From Prosthecobacter vanneervenii (lineage in GTDB: Bacteria; Verrucomicrobiota; Verrucomicrobiia; Verrucomicrobiales; Verrucomicrobiaceae): a DNA stretch of 64,000 bases. The stretch is from the NCBI RefSeq assembly GCF_014203095.1, contig NZ_JACHIG010000007.1:305869-369868 (forward strand), given 5' to 3'. Below are positions 17,630 through 25,275 of the stretch, one piece after another. The notes below the pieces were generated by a model. It was not told where the DNA came from. It ran no database searches and saw only the letters and a program-made list of their open reading frames with translations. The first letter of the stretch is position 1; each line of letters begins with the position of its first letter. The position numbers were made by a program, and so were the translations under genes.

Positions 17630-18886
17630 ATGACCGCCGCACCGAACCCACTCCATCGTTCGGCGGTCTGGAAGTGGACCATCTGCGGTCTGCTGCTGCT
17701 GGCCTCGGCCATCAATTACATGGACCGCCAGACGCTGGCGAACGCGGCGGTGCGCATCACGAAGGAGTTCCGTCTTTCGCAGGAGCAGTATGGACACATT
17801 GAGGCTGTCTTTGCCTACGCCTTTGCGGCGGGGTCTATCGTCTTCGGCTGGGCGGCGGATCGTTTTTCCGTGCGCTGGCTGTATGCCATCGTGCTGACGA
17901 TGTGGTCGCTGGCCGGGCTGGCGACGGGCTTTGTGCACACTGAGCAGGAGCTGCTGTGGTGCCGCATGGCGTTGGGTTTCTTTGAGGCTGGTCACTGGCC
18001 CTGCGGCATACGTACCACGCGTGCGCTGCTGGACGCCCGGGAGCGCTCCTTTGGCAACAGCGTGCTGCAGAGCGGCACCTCGGTGGGTGCCATCATCACG
18101 CCGTTGATCATGAGCGCGCTCATGACGTCCGAGCTCAGCAGCTGGCGCACAGCTTTCCAGGTCGTGGGAATCACCGGTTTTGGCTGGCTGGTGCTGTGGT
18201 TTGCGCTGGTGCGCAGTGCGGATCTGCCTGCGCCTGGGCGGGATGAGAAGTCAGCGCAAGCAGAAGGCGCGGGAATTTGGAGCCCGGTCTTTATCCGGCG
18301 CATGCTGATCGTCTTTGTGGTCATCGCCTGCATCAACACCACCTGGCAGATTCTGCGGGCATGGTTGCCGAAAATTCTGCAGGAAGGGCGTGGCTATTCT
18401 GAGGCGGAGACGCTGTGGTTCACCTCGGCGTGGTATCTTGCCACGGATGTCGGCTGCATTGGCGCTGGGGCGCTCGCTGTTTGGCTGGGGCGTGGCCGGA
18501 TGTCTGTGCATGCCGCACGCGTGATCGTTTTTGCTAGTTGTGGGCTGCTTTGTGTTTCTTGCGCTCTCACGCCGTGGCTGGCGCATGGCTGGGGCCTGCT
18601 GGCGGTCTTCATGCTCGCGGGAGCCGGTGCACTGGGGGTGTTCCCGCTTTATCATGCCTTCACGCAGGATCTGTCGGGACGGCATCAGGGGAAGATCACC
18701 GGCATCGCTGGAGTCGTGGCCTGGATGCTGCCAGCGCAGGCGCAGCAGTTCTTTGGCAGGCTGGCGGATCGTACGCACTCGTTTGATCAAGGGCTGATGC
18801 TGGCCTCCTGCCTGCCGCTCATCGCGGTGGTACCGCTGTGGCTGTTTTGGGAAAGCAAATCTGACACACCTTCATCCTCCTCATGA
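17630..18886 (+). CDS. MFS transporter, anion:cation symporter (ExuT/hexuronate) type
   Basis: The 418-residue protein has 12 predicted helices. The first helix and loop (SAINYMDRQTLANAAVRITKEF) and FGWAADRFSVRWLY match the ACS family, which includes hexuronate, glucarate and phthalate symporters. RxxxGxxEAGHWPCGIR (here RMALGFFEAGHWPCGIR) in helix 4 is the family motif of ExuT-like carriers. The likely substrate is a sugar acid or other organic anion. It sits in a run DUF1549/DUF1553, DUF1501, MFS, Tat protein, all on one strand, which suggests uptake of a product released by the exported proteins. Its stop overlaps the next start (ATGA). Confidence 0.88.
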   Translation: MTAAPNPLHRSAVWKWTICGLLLLASAINYMDRQTLANAAVRITKEFRLSQEQYGHIEAVFAYAFAAGSIVFGWAADRFSVRWLYAIVLTMWSLAGLATGFVHTEQELLWCRMALGFFEAGHWPCGIRTTRALLDARERSFGNSVLQSGTSVGAIITPLIMSALMTSELSSWRTAFQVVGITGFGWLVLWFALVRSADLPAPGRDEKSAQAEGAGIWSPVFIRRMLIVFVVIACINTTWQILRAWLPKILQEGRGYSEAETLWFTSAWYLATDVGCIGAGALAVWLGRGRMSVHAARVIVFASCGLLCVSCALTPWLAHGWGLLAVFMLAGAGALGVFPLYHAFTQDLSGRHQGKITGIAGVVAWMLPAQAQQFFGRLADRTHSFDQGLMLASCLPLIAVVPLWLFWESKSDTPSSSS

Positions 18887-20139
18887 GCACCCTATCCTGG
18901 ACCCGTCGTTCCTTTCTCATGGCAGGCGCTGCCGCAGCGGCCGCCGCCCATGCTGCTCCAGCAACTGGCCGCAAAAAGATCGCGCTCATCGCCACGGTGA
19001 TGTTCAAGAACTCGCATGCGATGCACTTCGTGGACCGCCTTGCCATTGGCTATGTCTGGGCGGGAGAGTGGCTGCCGCCGCGCACGGATCTCGTCTCGCT
19101 CTATGTTGCACAATTTCCTGAGACCGACCTCGCGAGGGGGCGTTCGGAGCGCTACCACATCCCCATTTATTCGAGCATCGCTGAAGCGCTGACCCTTGGC
19201 ACCGGGAAGCTGGCTGTGGATGGAGTCGTCCTCATCGGGGAACACGGCCAGTATCCTGAAAACGAAAAAGGGCAGACGCTTTACCCGCGCTACGAATTCT
19301 TCAAAGAGATCGTCAAAGTCTTCGAGGCCAGCGGTCGCAGCGTGCCGGTCTTCAACGACAAGCATCTCTCCACCGAATGGAGCAAGTGCACCGAGATGGT
19401 GGCCGATGCGAAGCGGCTCAGCTTTGCCTTCCTGGCGGGTTCTTCATTGCCTGTAACGCGACGCCTGCCTGCGGTGGACATTCCATGGGGTACGCCGCTC
19501 TCGGAGAGCGTGGCAGTCGGCTACGGCGGCATCGAGAAATACGACTACCACGGTCTCGAAACGGCGCAGTGCATGTCTGAGCGCCGCCGTGATGGCGAGG
19601 TGGGCGTCAAAAGTGTACTGGCCCTGCGCGGAGAAAAAATGTGGGCGCATGCGGCCACGCGGAAGAACACGCAGCGCCTGCTAGCCGCTGCCCTCTCCCG
19701 CAGCCGCACGTGGCCTGTGGAGGGGTATCCGCTGGAGCCCGTCAGCTTTGACTGGGCGCGCAAGGTTTTCCCGGATGCCTTTGCCTACTTCATCGAGCAT
19801 CGCGACGGCTTCCATACGACGCTCTTCATGCTGCCGGTGCGCGACTTCAACTACGCGGGACTCAACAGCGAAACCGGGCAAATTACCTCCTGCCAGATGT
19901 TTCTGCCTATGCCGGGATCCAGCTCCACGACGGCGGACTTTTTCAATCCGCTGATTCATCATATTGAGGACATGATTTTGGAGAATCGTGCGCCTTATCC
20001 TGTGGAGCGCACGCTGCTGACCTCGGGCGTGCTGATTGCCGCCGTAGAGTCGCTCTATCGAAAGGGCGAGGTCATCCAGACTCCGGAGCTGGATGTCAAA
20101 TACACCGTGCCCAAGGAGTCGCTCTACTGGCGTGAATAG
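18883..20139 (+). CDS. Conserved Tat-exported protein of unknown function
   Basis: The product is 418 residues. Residues 1-28 form a Tat signal (WTRRSFLMAG, then an Ala-rich stretch). I recognise no named domain. Conserved-looking parts include IALIATVMFKNSHAMHFVDR, DGVVLIGEHGQYPEN and VPVFNDKHLS, arranged like an alpha/beta oxidoreductase-type or nucleotide-hydrolase fold with central strands, but no catalytic motif is certain. It overlaps the MFS gene by four bases and so is co-translated with it. A periplasmic step in the same catabolic unit is a reasonable guess. No cofactor motif such as a GxGxxG loop is seen. Confidence 0.8.
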   Translation: MSTLSWTRRSFLMAGAAAAAAAHAAPATGRKKIALIATVMFKNSHAMHFVDRLAIGYVWAGEWLPPRTDLVSLYVAQFPETDLARGRSERYHIPIYSSIAEALTLGTGKLAVDGVVLIGEHGQYPENEKGQTLYPRYEFFKEIVKVFEASGRSVPVFNDKHLSTEWSKCTEMVADAKRLSFAFLAGSSLPVTRRLPAVDIPWGTPLSESVAVGYGGIEKYDYHGLETAQCMSERRRDGEVGVKSVLALRGEKMWAHAATRKNTQRLLAAALSRSRTWPVEGYPLEPVSFDWARKVFPDAFAYFIEHRDGFHTTLFMLPVRDFNYAGLNSETGQITSCQMFLPMPGSSSTTADFFNPLIHHIEDMILENRAPYPVERTLLTSGVLIAAVESLYRKGEVIQTPELDVKYTVPKESLYWRE

Positions 20140-20191
20140 ACCTTCATCGGCTGCATCGCTGGTTGCAGCGGGGGCGGTGGCGTGAGAAAAC

Positions 20192-21577
20192 ATGGGTGTG
20201 ACTCCCGCCCTGTCTTCCACACTTGCCGCATCACTGGCTGCGTTTGCGCCTGATGCGTCTGAGCAGAGTGTCTGGATCGAGTTCATGGACACGCTCACGC
20301 TCGCGCCTGGAGAGGTGCTGTTTCGCAAGGGAGATGCTGCTGATGCGATGTTTCTCATCGAGTCAGGCACGCTGGCGGTGGTGCTGGAGGTGGAGGGTGC
20401 GGGACGTGCCGAACTGCGCAGGCTGGGGCCCGGGCAGTTTTTGGGAGAGATGGCGCTGTATCGTTCCGAGCCGCGAACTGCCACGGTGGAGGCGGTCAGT
20501 GCGGTCAAGCTGTGGCGTCTGACTGCGGCCCGGCTGCGAGAAGCGGAGAGCCTGCATCCGCAGCTGGCCGTGGCGCTGCACCGGCATGTGGCCTCGCTCA
20601 TCTCCGAGCGCGTGGTCTTCAGCAACATGGAGCTCAAGCAGCCGCTGGCCCGCCTCGCGCATGCGTTGCGCGGTCTGGCAGCCAGCGATTTTTCCTCCAC
20701 CGGCTGGGACCGTTCTGGCGTGGCCAAAGAGGCGCTGCGCAGCGATGAGGTGGGCTCTGTGGCGCAGGCCATGGAGTTTCTGGCGGACCGCTTGCAGGAG
20801 CACATCGCCGCGCTGCAGCAGCAGACCGCCGCGCGTGAGGCCATCGAGAGCGAGCTGCGAATTGCGGGGCAGATTCAATTCAGTTTGCTGCCGCCACCGC
20901 TCACCACTGCTGAACAGCAGCGAGTGGACTTTGCCTCCTTCATCCAACCGGCACGCGAGGCGGGCGGTGATCTCTATGATGGCTTCTTCCTGCCGGACGG
21001 GCGTTTCTTCACTCTTGTGGGAGATGTGTCAGGGAAGGGGGTGTCTGCCGCTGTCTTCATGGCCCTGGCGGCAATGGCAGTACGCACTCTCGCACGAGAG
21101 GTGCGCGATCCCGGAGAGCTGCTGGCGCAGGTGAACCGCTTGCTGTGCGAGCGCAATGAAACCATGCAATTTGTCACTGCCTGTGCGGTCTTTTTTGATC
21201 CAGCCACTGGAGATTTAACCTGGGCTAATGCCGGGCATCCGCTGGCTGCCGTCATTTCAGACGCAGGTGACCTTGCCTGGCTGGAGGGGCCGCGCGCCGC
21301 GCCGCTGGGTGTGTTTGAAGAGACGGTGTATGCCACGCAGCAGCGCAAGCTGGCACTGCATGAAACGCTGCTCGTGTATTCAGACGGAGTGTCGGAGGCA
21401 CAGGATCCGAAGGATGCCCTCTTTGGCAGTGCAGGCATCCAGCAGTGTCTGGCAGGTGGTGCTGTGTCTGGCAGCGCGCAGCTCGTGCAGCGTGTCGTTT
21501 CGGCGGTGCTCGCGCATCAGGCCGAGGCACCGCAGGCGGATGACATCACGCTCGTGGCGCTACGCCGAGTGCTGTGA
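20192..21577 (+). CDS. PP2C-type (SpoIIE/RsbU) phosphatase with N-terminal cyclic-nucleotide-binding domain
   Basis: The product is 461 residues. Residues about 20-145 are a cNMP-binding beta roll (LAPGEVLFRKGDAADAMFLI, then the phosphate-binding-cassette region GQFLGEMALYRSEPRTATV). Residues about 180-235 are helical and probably a coiled coil, ending in a linker (LQQQTAAREAIESELRIAGQI). The PP2C domain follows: the metal ligands are visible in GGDLYDGFF, GDVSGKGVSAAVFMA and YSDGVSEAQDP. This is the partner-switching phosphatase type that dephosphorylates STAS proteins. Its 3' end overlaps by 32 bases the end of the convergent kinase-STAS gene, its likely antagonist. Input could be a cyclic nucleotide, though the domain may have lost ligand binding. 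Confidence 0.9.
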   Translation: MGVTPALSSTLAASLAAFAPDASEQSVWIEFMDTLTLAPGEVLFRKGDAADAMFLIESGTLAVVLEVEGAGRAELRRLGPGQFLGEMALYRSEPRTATVEAVSAVKLWRLTAARLREAESLHPQLAVALHRHVASLISERVVFSNMELKQPLARLAHALRGLAASDFSSTGWDRSGVAKEALRSDEVGSVAQAMEFLADRLQEHIAALQQQTAAREAIESELRIAGQIQFSLLPPPLTTAEQQRVDFASFIQPAREAGGDLYDGFFLPDGRFFTLVGDVSGKGVSAAVFMALAAMAVRTLAREVRDPGELLAQVNRLLCERNETMQFVTACAVFFDPATGDLTWANAGHPLAAVISDAGDLAWLEGPRAAPLGVFEETVYATQQRKLALHETLLVYSDGVSEAQDPKDALFGSAGIQQCLAGGAVSGSAQLVQRVVSAVLAHQAEAPQADDITLVALRRVL

Positions 21578-22301
21578 GCAGCCCTGAAATTTGGAAGACC
21601 TCGTGCACGGCGGGGGAGAGGTCTGTGAAGCGTGCTTCTCCTCCACCTGCCTTGAGCTTCTTTGCGGCGATGATAAAGATGCGCAGGCCGGCGCTGCTCA
21701 CGTAGTCCAAGCTCGATAGATCAAACGTGAGCGTTCGCACGCCCGAGGTGATCAGCGCGCTGACCAGCCGCTCCAGATCAGGGCTGGAGAGGCCATCCAG
21801 GCGGCCGCTGAGAGTCAGCGTGGCAGAGGCAGCCAGTCTGGAGGCCGCGATGCTCATGCTGGCTGCGGCTCCGGCGGCACGTCCCAGCTGGCGTTCAATG
21901 GTGAATATATTCTGTCCGTCGCGGTGCTCATAAAAACACACGTCCATCAGCTTCCGCACCAGATGCACGCCCAGCCCGCCCACAGGCCGTGCTTCCAGCG
22001 GAAGGCTGGTGTTAACCTCGGGTCTGGCCAGCGGATTGTAGGCAGGGGCGGCATCGGTCACGGAGGCGCGGATGCGGTCTGCGGCCAAGGCTTCGATCTG
22101 CACGCTCAGCGAGCGCGTGGCGTTTCCCTGATAACCATGCGTGATCACATTCGTGACGATCTCCTCCAGCGCCAGATGCAGCGCGGAGACATCCGTCGCG
22201 CCGATGCTCATGCGGGTGCTGAAGTCATCGATCATCGTCATCACCCGTGCCAGCTCGGCGAGATCTGCGGCGATGGTGAGGCTCTGTGTTGGCGCAGGCA
22301 C
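21546..22301 (-). CDS. Fused anti-sigma-type kinase (HATPase) and STAS domain protein
   Basis: From a GTG at 22301, eight bases after the upstream ABC gene stop, the product is 251 residues. The frame stays open further upstream, but that DNA codes the ABC ATPase. The first 135 residues are an RsbW/SpoIIAB-like GHKL kinase: N-box EEIVTNVITHGY, then a G-box PVGGLGVHLVRKLMD. The last 90 are a STAS domain, with the phosphorylatable Ser in DYVSSAGLRI. Kinase and antagonist normally are separate proteins. Joining them suggests a self-limiting switch, or a STAS domain that docks to the transporter. The start choice is moderate: no strong Shine-Dalgarno is seen. Confidence 0.83.
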   Translation of the reverse strand: MPAPTQSLTIAADLAELARVMTMIDDFSTRMSIGATDVSALHLALEEIVTNVITHGYQGNATRSLSVQIEALAADRIRASVTDAAPAYNPLARPEVNTSLPLEARPVGGLGVHLVRKLMDVCFYEHRDGQNIFTIERQLGRAAGAAASMSIAASRLAASATLTLSGRLDGLSSPDLERLVSALITSGVRTLTFDLSSLDYVSSAGLRIFIIAAKKLKAGGGEARFTDLSPAVHEVFQISGLLTALGVAPRA

Positions 22302-22308
22302 AGCGGTA

Positions 22309-23121
22309 TTAGATGTAGAGCTCGTTGAGTATGGCGGCGGCGCTTTCATCCAGCAGCTCGCGGCGGCGAACCTCGTCAAAGCGGTCCAGCAGATCCTCGG
22401 GCCGCAGGCGCTTTTTCTCTGCGCCACGGATGTCATGCAGCACCTGCCCGCGGTGCATCATGATGATGCGATCGCCCAGGCTCACGGCCTGCTGCATCGA
22501 GTGCGTGACCATCAGCGTGGTCAGCTTGTCGCGTTGGATCACTTCATCGCTGAGCTGAATGACCTGGTCCGCGCTCTTGGGGTCCAGTGCCGCCGTGTGC
22601 TCATCCAGCAGAAGAAGTTCGGGCTTCAGCCACGTGGCCATCAGCAGGGTCAGCGCCTGACGCTGGCCGCCGGAGAGGGAGCCGATGGCGTTGTCCAGCC
22701 GGTCTTCAAGACCCATCTTCAGGGTGGCGATGCGCTCGCGCAGCGGCTGCATGAGATTCGGAGCCAGGGCCCAGCCCAGGCCGCGTGACTGCCCGCGTCT
22801 GCAGGCGAGCGCAAAGTTTTCAGCGATGGACATCGTCGGTGCAGTGCCGCTGAAGGGATTTTGAAACACGCGACCAATCAGCCGCGCACGCTTGTGCTCC
22901 GGCCATTTTGTCACGTCATGCCCTGCGAGCTCGATGCTGCCTTCATCGACATAGAAGGAACCCGCCACCGCGTTCAGCAGCGTGGATTTGCCCGAGCCGT
23001 TCATGCCGAGCACGATCACAAACGAGCCGGGCTCGATGGTCAGGTCCACACCCCGCAGCGCGCGGACTTCATTGACCGTGCCGGTGTGGAAAGTTTTGCG
23101 GATGCCGGAAAGCGCGAGCAT
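22309..23121 (-). CDS. ABC transporter ATP-binding protein, TrpZ/LivF-like
   Basis: The product is 270 residues. Walker A is GMNGSGKSTLL, the Q-loop region is RVFQNPFSG, the signature is SLSGGQRQALTLL, and Walker B is ELLLLDEHTAALDP, followed by the H-loop VTHSMQQAV. The sequence matches ATPases that accompany ABC_sub_bind (TrpX) proteins and BPD_transp_2 permeases. It energises uptake of the ligand bound by the TrpX-like protein at 25276. It follows the permease gene after six bases and precedes the kinase-STAS gene, placing signalling and transport in one transcript. Confidence 0.93.
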   Translation of the reverse strand: MLALSGIRKTFHTGTVNEVRALRGVDLTIEPGSFVIVLGMNGSGKSTLLNAVAGSFYVDEGSIELAGHDVTKWPEHKRARLIGRVFQNPFSGTAPTMSIAENFALACRRGQSRGLGWALAPNLMQPLRERIATLKMGLEDRLDNAIGSLSGGQRQALTLLMATWLKPELLLLDEHTAALDPKSADQVIQLSDEVIQRDKLTTLMVTHSMQQAVSLGDRIIMMHRGQVLHDIRGAEKKRLRPEDLLDRFDEVRRRELLDESAAAILNELYI

Positions 23122-23127
23122 GGCGGG

Positions 23128-24057
23128 TCAGGTGGCGGAGGTGGGCCTGCGTTTGCAGCGTTCGATGAAGCCGGGCAGCACGAGCGCTGCAAAAACAAAC
23201 AGCGCGGTGATGAGCTTGAGGTCGTTTGGGTTCAAGCCCCAGCGCAGCGCGATGGCGACGAGCAGGCGGAACAGCACCGAGCCCATGATCGCGCCGATGA
23301 TATTCATGCCGAGGCTGCGTGTGCCTGTCAGCGCCTCGCCGATGATCACGCTGGCCAACCCCCACACCACCATGCCGATGCCCATCTGCGCGTCTGCAAA
23401 GCCCTGGTACTGCGCCAGCAGCGCGCCGGAGAGGGCCACAAAGCCGTTTGAGAGCGCCAGGCCGAGGATGATGTTGCCCTCCACATTGGCACCCAGCGCG
23501 CGGATCATCTGGGCGTTGTCGCCCGTGGCACGCATGGCGGTGCCAATCTGCGTGCGGAAGAAGGCGAACATCGCAGCGCCAGCGGCGGAGCTGAAGACGA
23601 GCGCCAGGAAGAGCACCGCTGCATCCGCCGCAGCCACCGGCCAGCCGAGGATGTGGATGGTTTTCCCGCCTGCTAGCCATTCGCCAAGCCTCTCGCCGTA
23701 GCTCGCCAGCGTGGTGGCCTGCATCAGCGGCACATTGCTGCGACCCATGATGTGCAGGTTGACCGAGTACAGCGCGGTCATCACCAGAATGCCGGAGAGC
23801 AGCGAGTTGATCTTGAACTTGGTGTGCAGCACGCCCGTGACCGCGCCTGCTGCAGCGCCGCCCAGCGCGCCCGCCATCGTGGCCAGCAGCGGGTTCACTC
23901 CTTTGACCAGCAGCACCGCTGCGATGGCCGCGCCGAGTGTGATGGAGCCGTCTGTGGTGATGTCTGGCATAGAAAAGATGCGAAACGACACCAGAACCCC
24001 CAGCGCCAAAAGCGCCAGGTTGAGGCCGATGATCAATGCGCCAATGAGAAGAGTCAT
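23128..24057 (-). CDS. ABC transporter permease, TrpY/LivH-like
   Basis: The product is 309 residues with about eight or nine membrane helices. The segment MPDITTDGSITLGAAIAAVLL and the following Ala/Gly-rich helices are typical of the branched-chain-amino-acid-type permease fold (BPD_transp_2), in the branch that serves PF04392 binding proteins. Later helices include RATGDNAQMIRALGAN, the conserved cytoplasmic coupling loop. It lies three bases after the STAS gene and six before the ATPase gene. Only one permease gene is present, so the transporter would be a homodimer. Confidence 0.9.
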   Translation of the reverse strand: MTLLIGALIIGLNLALLALGVLVSFRIFSMPDITTDGSITLGAAIAAVLLVKGVNPLLATMAGALGGAAAGAVTGVLHTKFKINSLLSGILVMTALYSVNLHIMGRSNVPLMQATTLASYGERLGEWLAGGKTIHILGWPVAAADAAVLFLALVFSSAAGAAMFAFFRTQIGTAMRATGDNAQMIRALGANVEGNIILGLALSNGFVALSGALLAQYQGFADAQMGIGMVVWGLASVIIGEALTGTRSLGMNIIGAIMGSVLFRLLVAIALRWGLNPNDLKLITALFVFAALVLPGFIERCKRRPTSAT

Positions 24058-24060
24058 GCG

Positions 24061-25272
24061 TCAGGTGATGATGGGTGCTGTCCAGACGGCGCCGCGGTAG
24101 AATTCGCTTTCGCCTGCGCCGTTGAATCCACGCGGATCGGAGATCAGGTGCAGCACGCTCTGAAGAGCCTGCCCGTCGAAGAGGCTCGTCACAGCAGGCT
24201 GCAAATCGATGCGCCCCTTGCGAAGCGGGCGGTAGGGAAAGACCGCCGCATGCAGATGGCCCAGCAGATCCGTGCCACGAGCCAACGGACGCAGCAGTGC
24301 GTCAAAAGCAGAACCCGGCCTGGCGATCACGCCGACTACGAGCGAGGTGCTGTCTCGGAACGACCGCTCGCTGGTGAAGGAAAGCCAGTCGCGGATCTGC
24401 GGAAAGCCGAAGCGCTCATTCGCTGCGCCTGCTTCAGATGCCGGAGACTGACGCAAAGACGCGCCGACGAGCCCCGCCGTCTCTGTCACCGCCACGACCA
24501 CCGCTGCGTTTGCACCGCTGGATTCCAGCGCCGTCTGCATCAGCTCGGTGAGGCCGCTGCGACGGTCTTCGTCATTGGCCTCAAAGCGCAGCAGGGAGCT
24601 GAAGGAACCCTGAGCGGACAGGCCGAGCACGAGCTGCCCTTCTGGAACGAGAGCACCTTCACTCAGCATGAAGTCAGGGCGGCTGGAGCCGTCCGCAGGC
24701 TGGAAGGCCGCCACACCTGCCACCGCCAGCAGTTCGCCACAGCGCGCGGCGTTTTCGGCGAAGCTGCCGCCCAGTGCGCCCACGCCGAGCGCCACCGTGG
24801 CTGCATCGAAGCGTCTTGTGGTAGGCTGTGCGCCGCCGCAGCCACGGGCCAGCGTTGCGGGCTCGCCCACGGTCTCGATTTTCATGCCGCTGCCCCCGAG
24901 CGGGAAGAGCTCATACGCTGCGCTTGGAGATGCCAGCTTTTTACCGGCATCCTCGGTGGCTGCTGCGACGGTCTCCGAGGTGATGAGCATCTGCAAACCG
25001 GAAAGCTCCAGCACCGAGCGCACCGCCTCAGATGGACGGATGACGCCAAAGAGACCGTTGATGGCGCGCAGCTGCTTGTGGCAGGCCAGCAGCACGCGGA
25101 TGCCTGCGGAGCTGATGTAGCTGACCGCGCTCATGTCCAGATGCAGGCGGTGCTCGCCGTCGCGCACGGTGGCGGAGAGCGCGGATTCCACGTGGTTGCA
25201 CCAGTTGGCATCCAGCCGCCCCGCGAGGCGCAGGATGATCAGATCACCGGAAGTTTGGCGGGAGATTTCCAT
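24061..25272 (-). CDS. STAS domain protein with uncharacterised C-terminal region
   Basis: The product is 403 residues. Residues 1 to about 105 are a STAS anti-anti-sigma domain, with the phospho-acceptor region MSAVSYISSAGIRVLLA intact. The remaining 290 residues match no domain I recognise. They include a Gly/Ala-rich start (ALGVGALGGSFAENAARCGE), SEGALVPEGQLVLGLSAQGSFSS and a central SLVVGVIARPGSAF, suggesting an alpha/beta sensory fold. The gene lies inside the transporter operon, three bases from its neighbours on both sides. It is a likely substrate of the kinase at 21546 and phosphatase at 20192, and may report on transporter state. Confidence 0.8.
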   Translation of the reverse strand: MEISRQTSGDLIILRLAGRLDANWCNHVESALSATVRDGEHRLHLDMSAVSYISSAGIRVLLACHKQLRAINGLFGVIRPSEAVRSVLELSGLQMLITSETVAAATEDAGKKLASPSAAYELFPLGGSGMKIETVGEPATLARGCGGAQPTTRRFDAATVALGVGALGGSFAENAARCGELLAVAGVAAFQPADGSSRPDFMLSEGALVPEGQLVLGLSAQGSFSSLLRFEANDEDRRSGLTELMQTALESSGANAAVVVAVTETAGLVGASLRQSPASEAGAANERFGFPQIRDWLSFTSERSFRDSTSLVVGVIARPGSAFDALLRPLARGTDLLGHLHAAVFPYRPLRKGRIDLQPAVTSLFDGQALQSVLHLISDPRGFNGAGESEFYRGAVWTAPIIT

Positions 25273-25275
25273 GAG

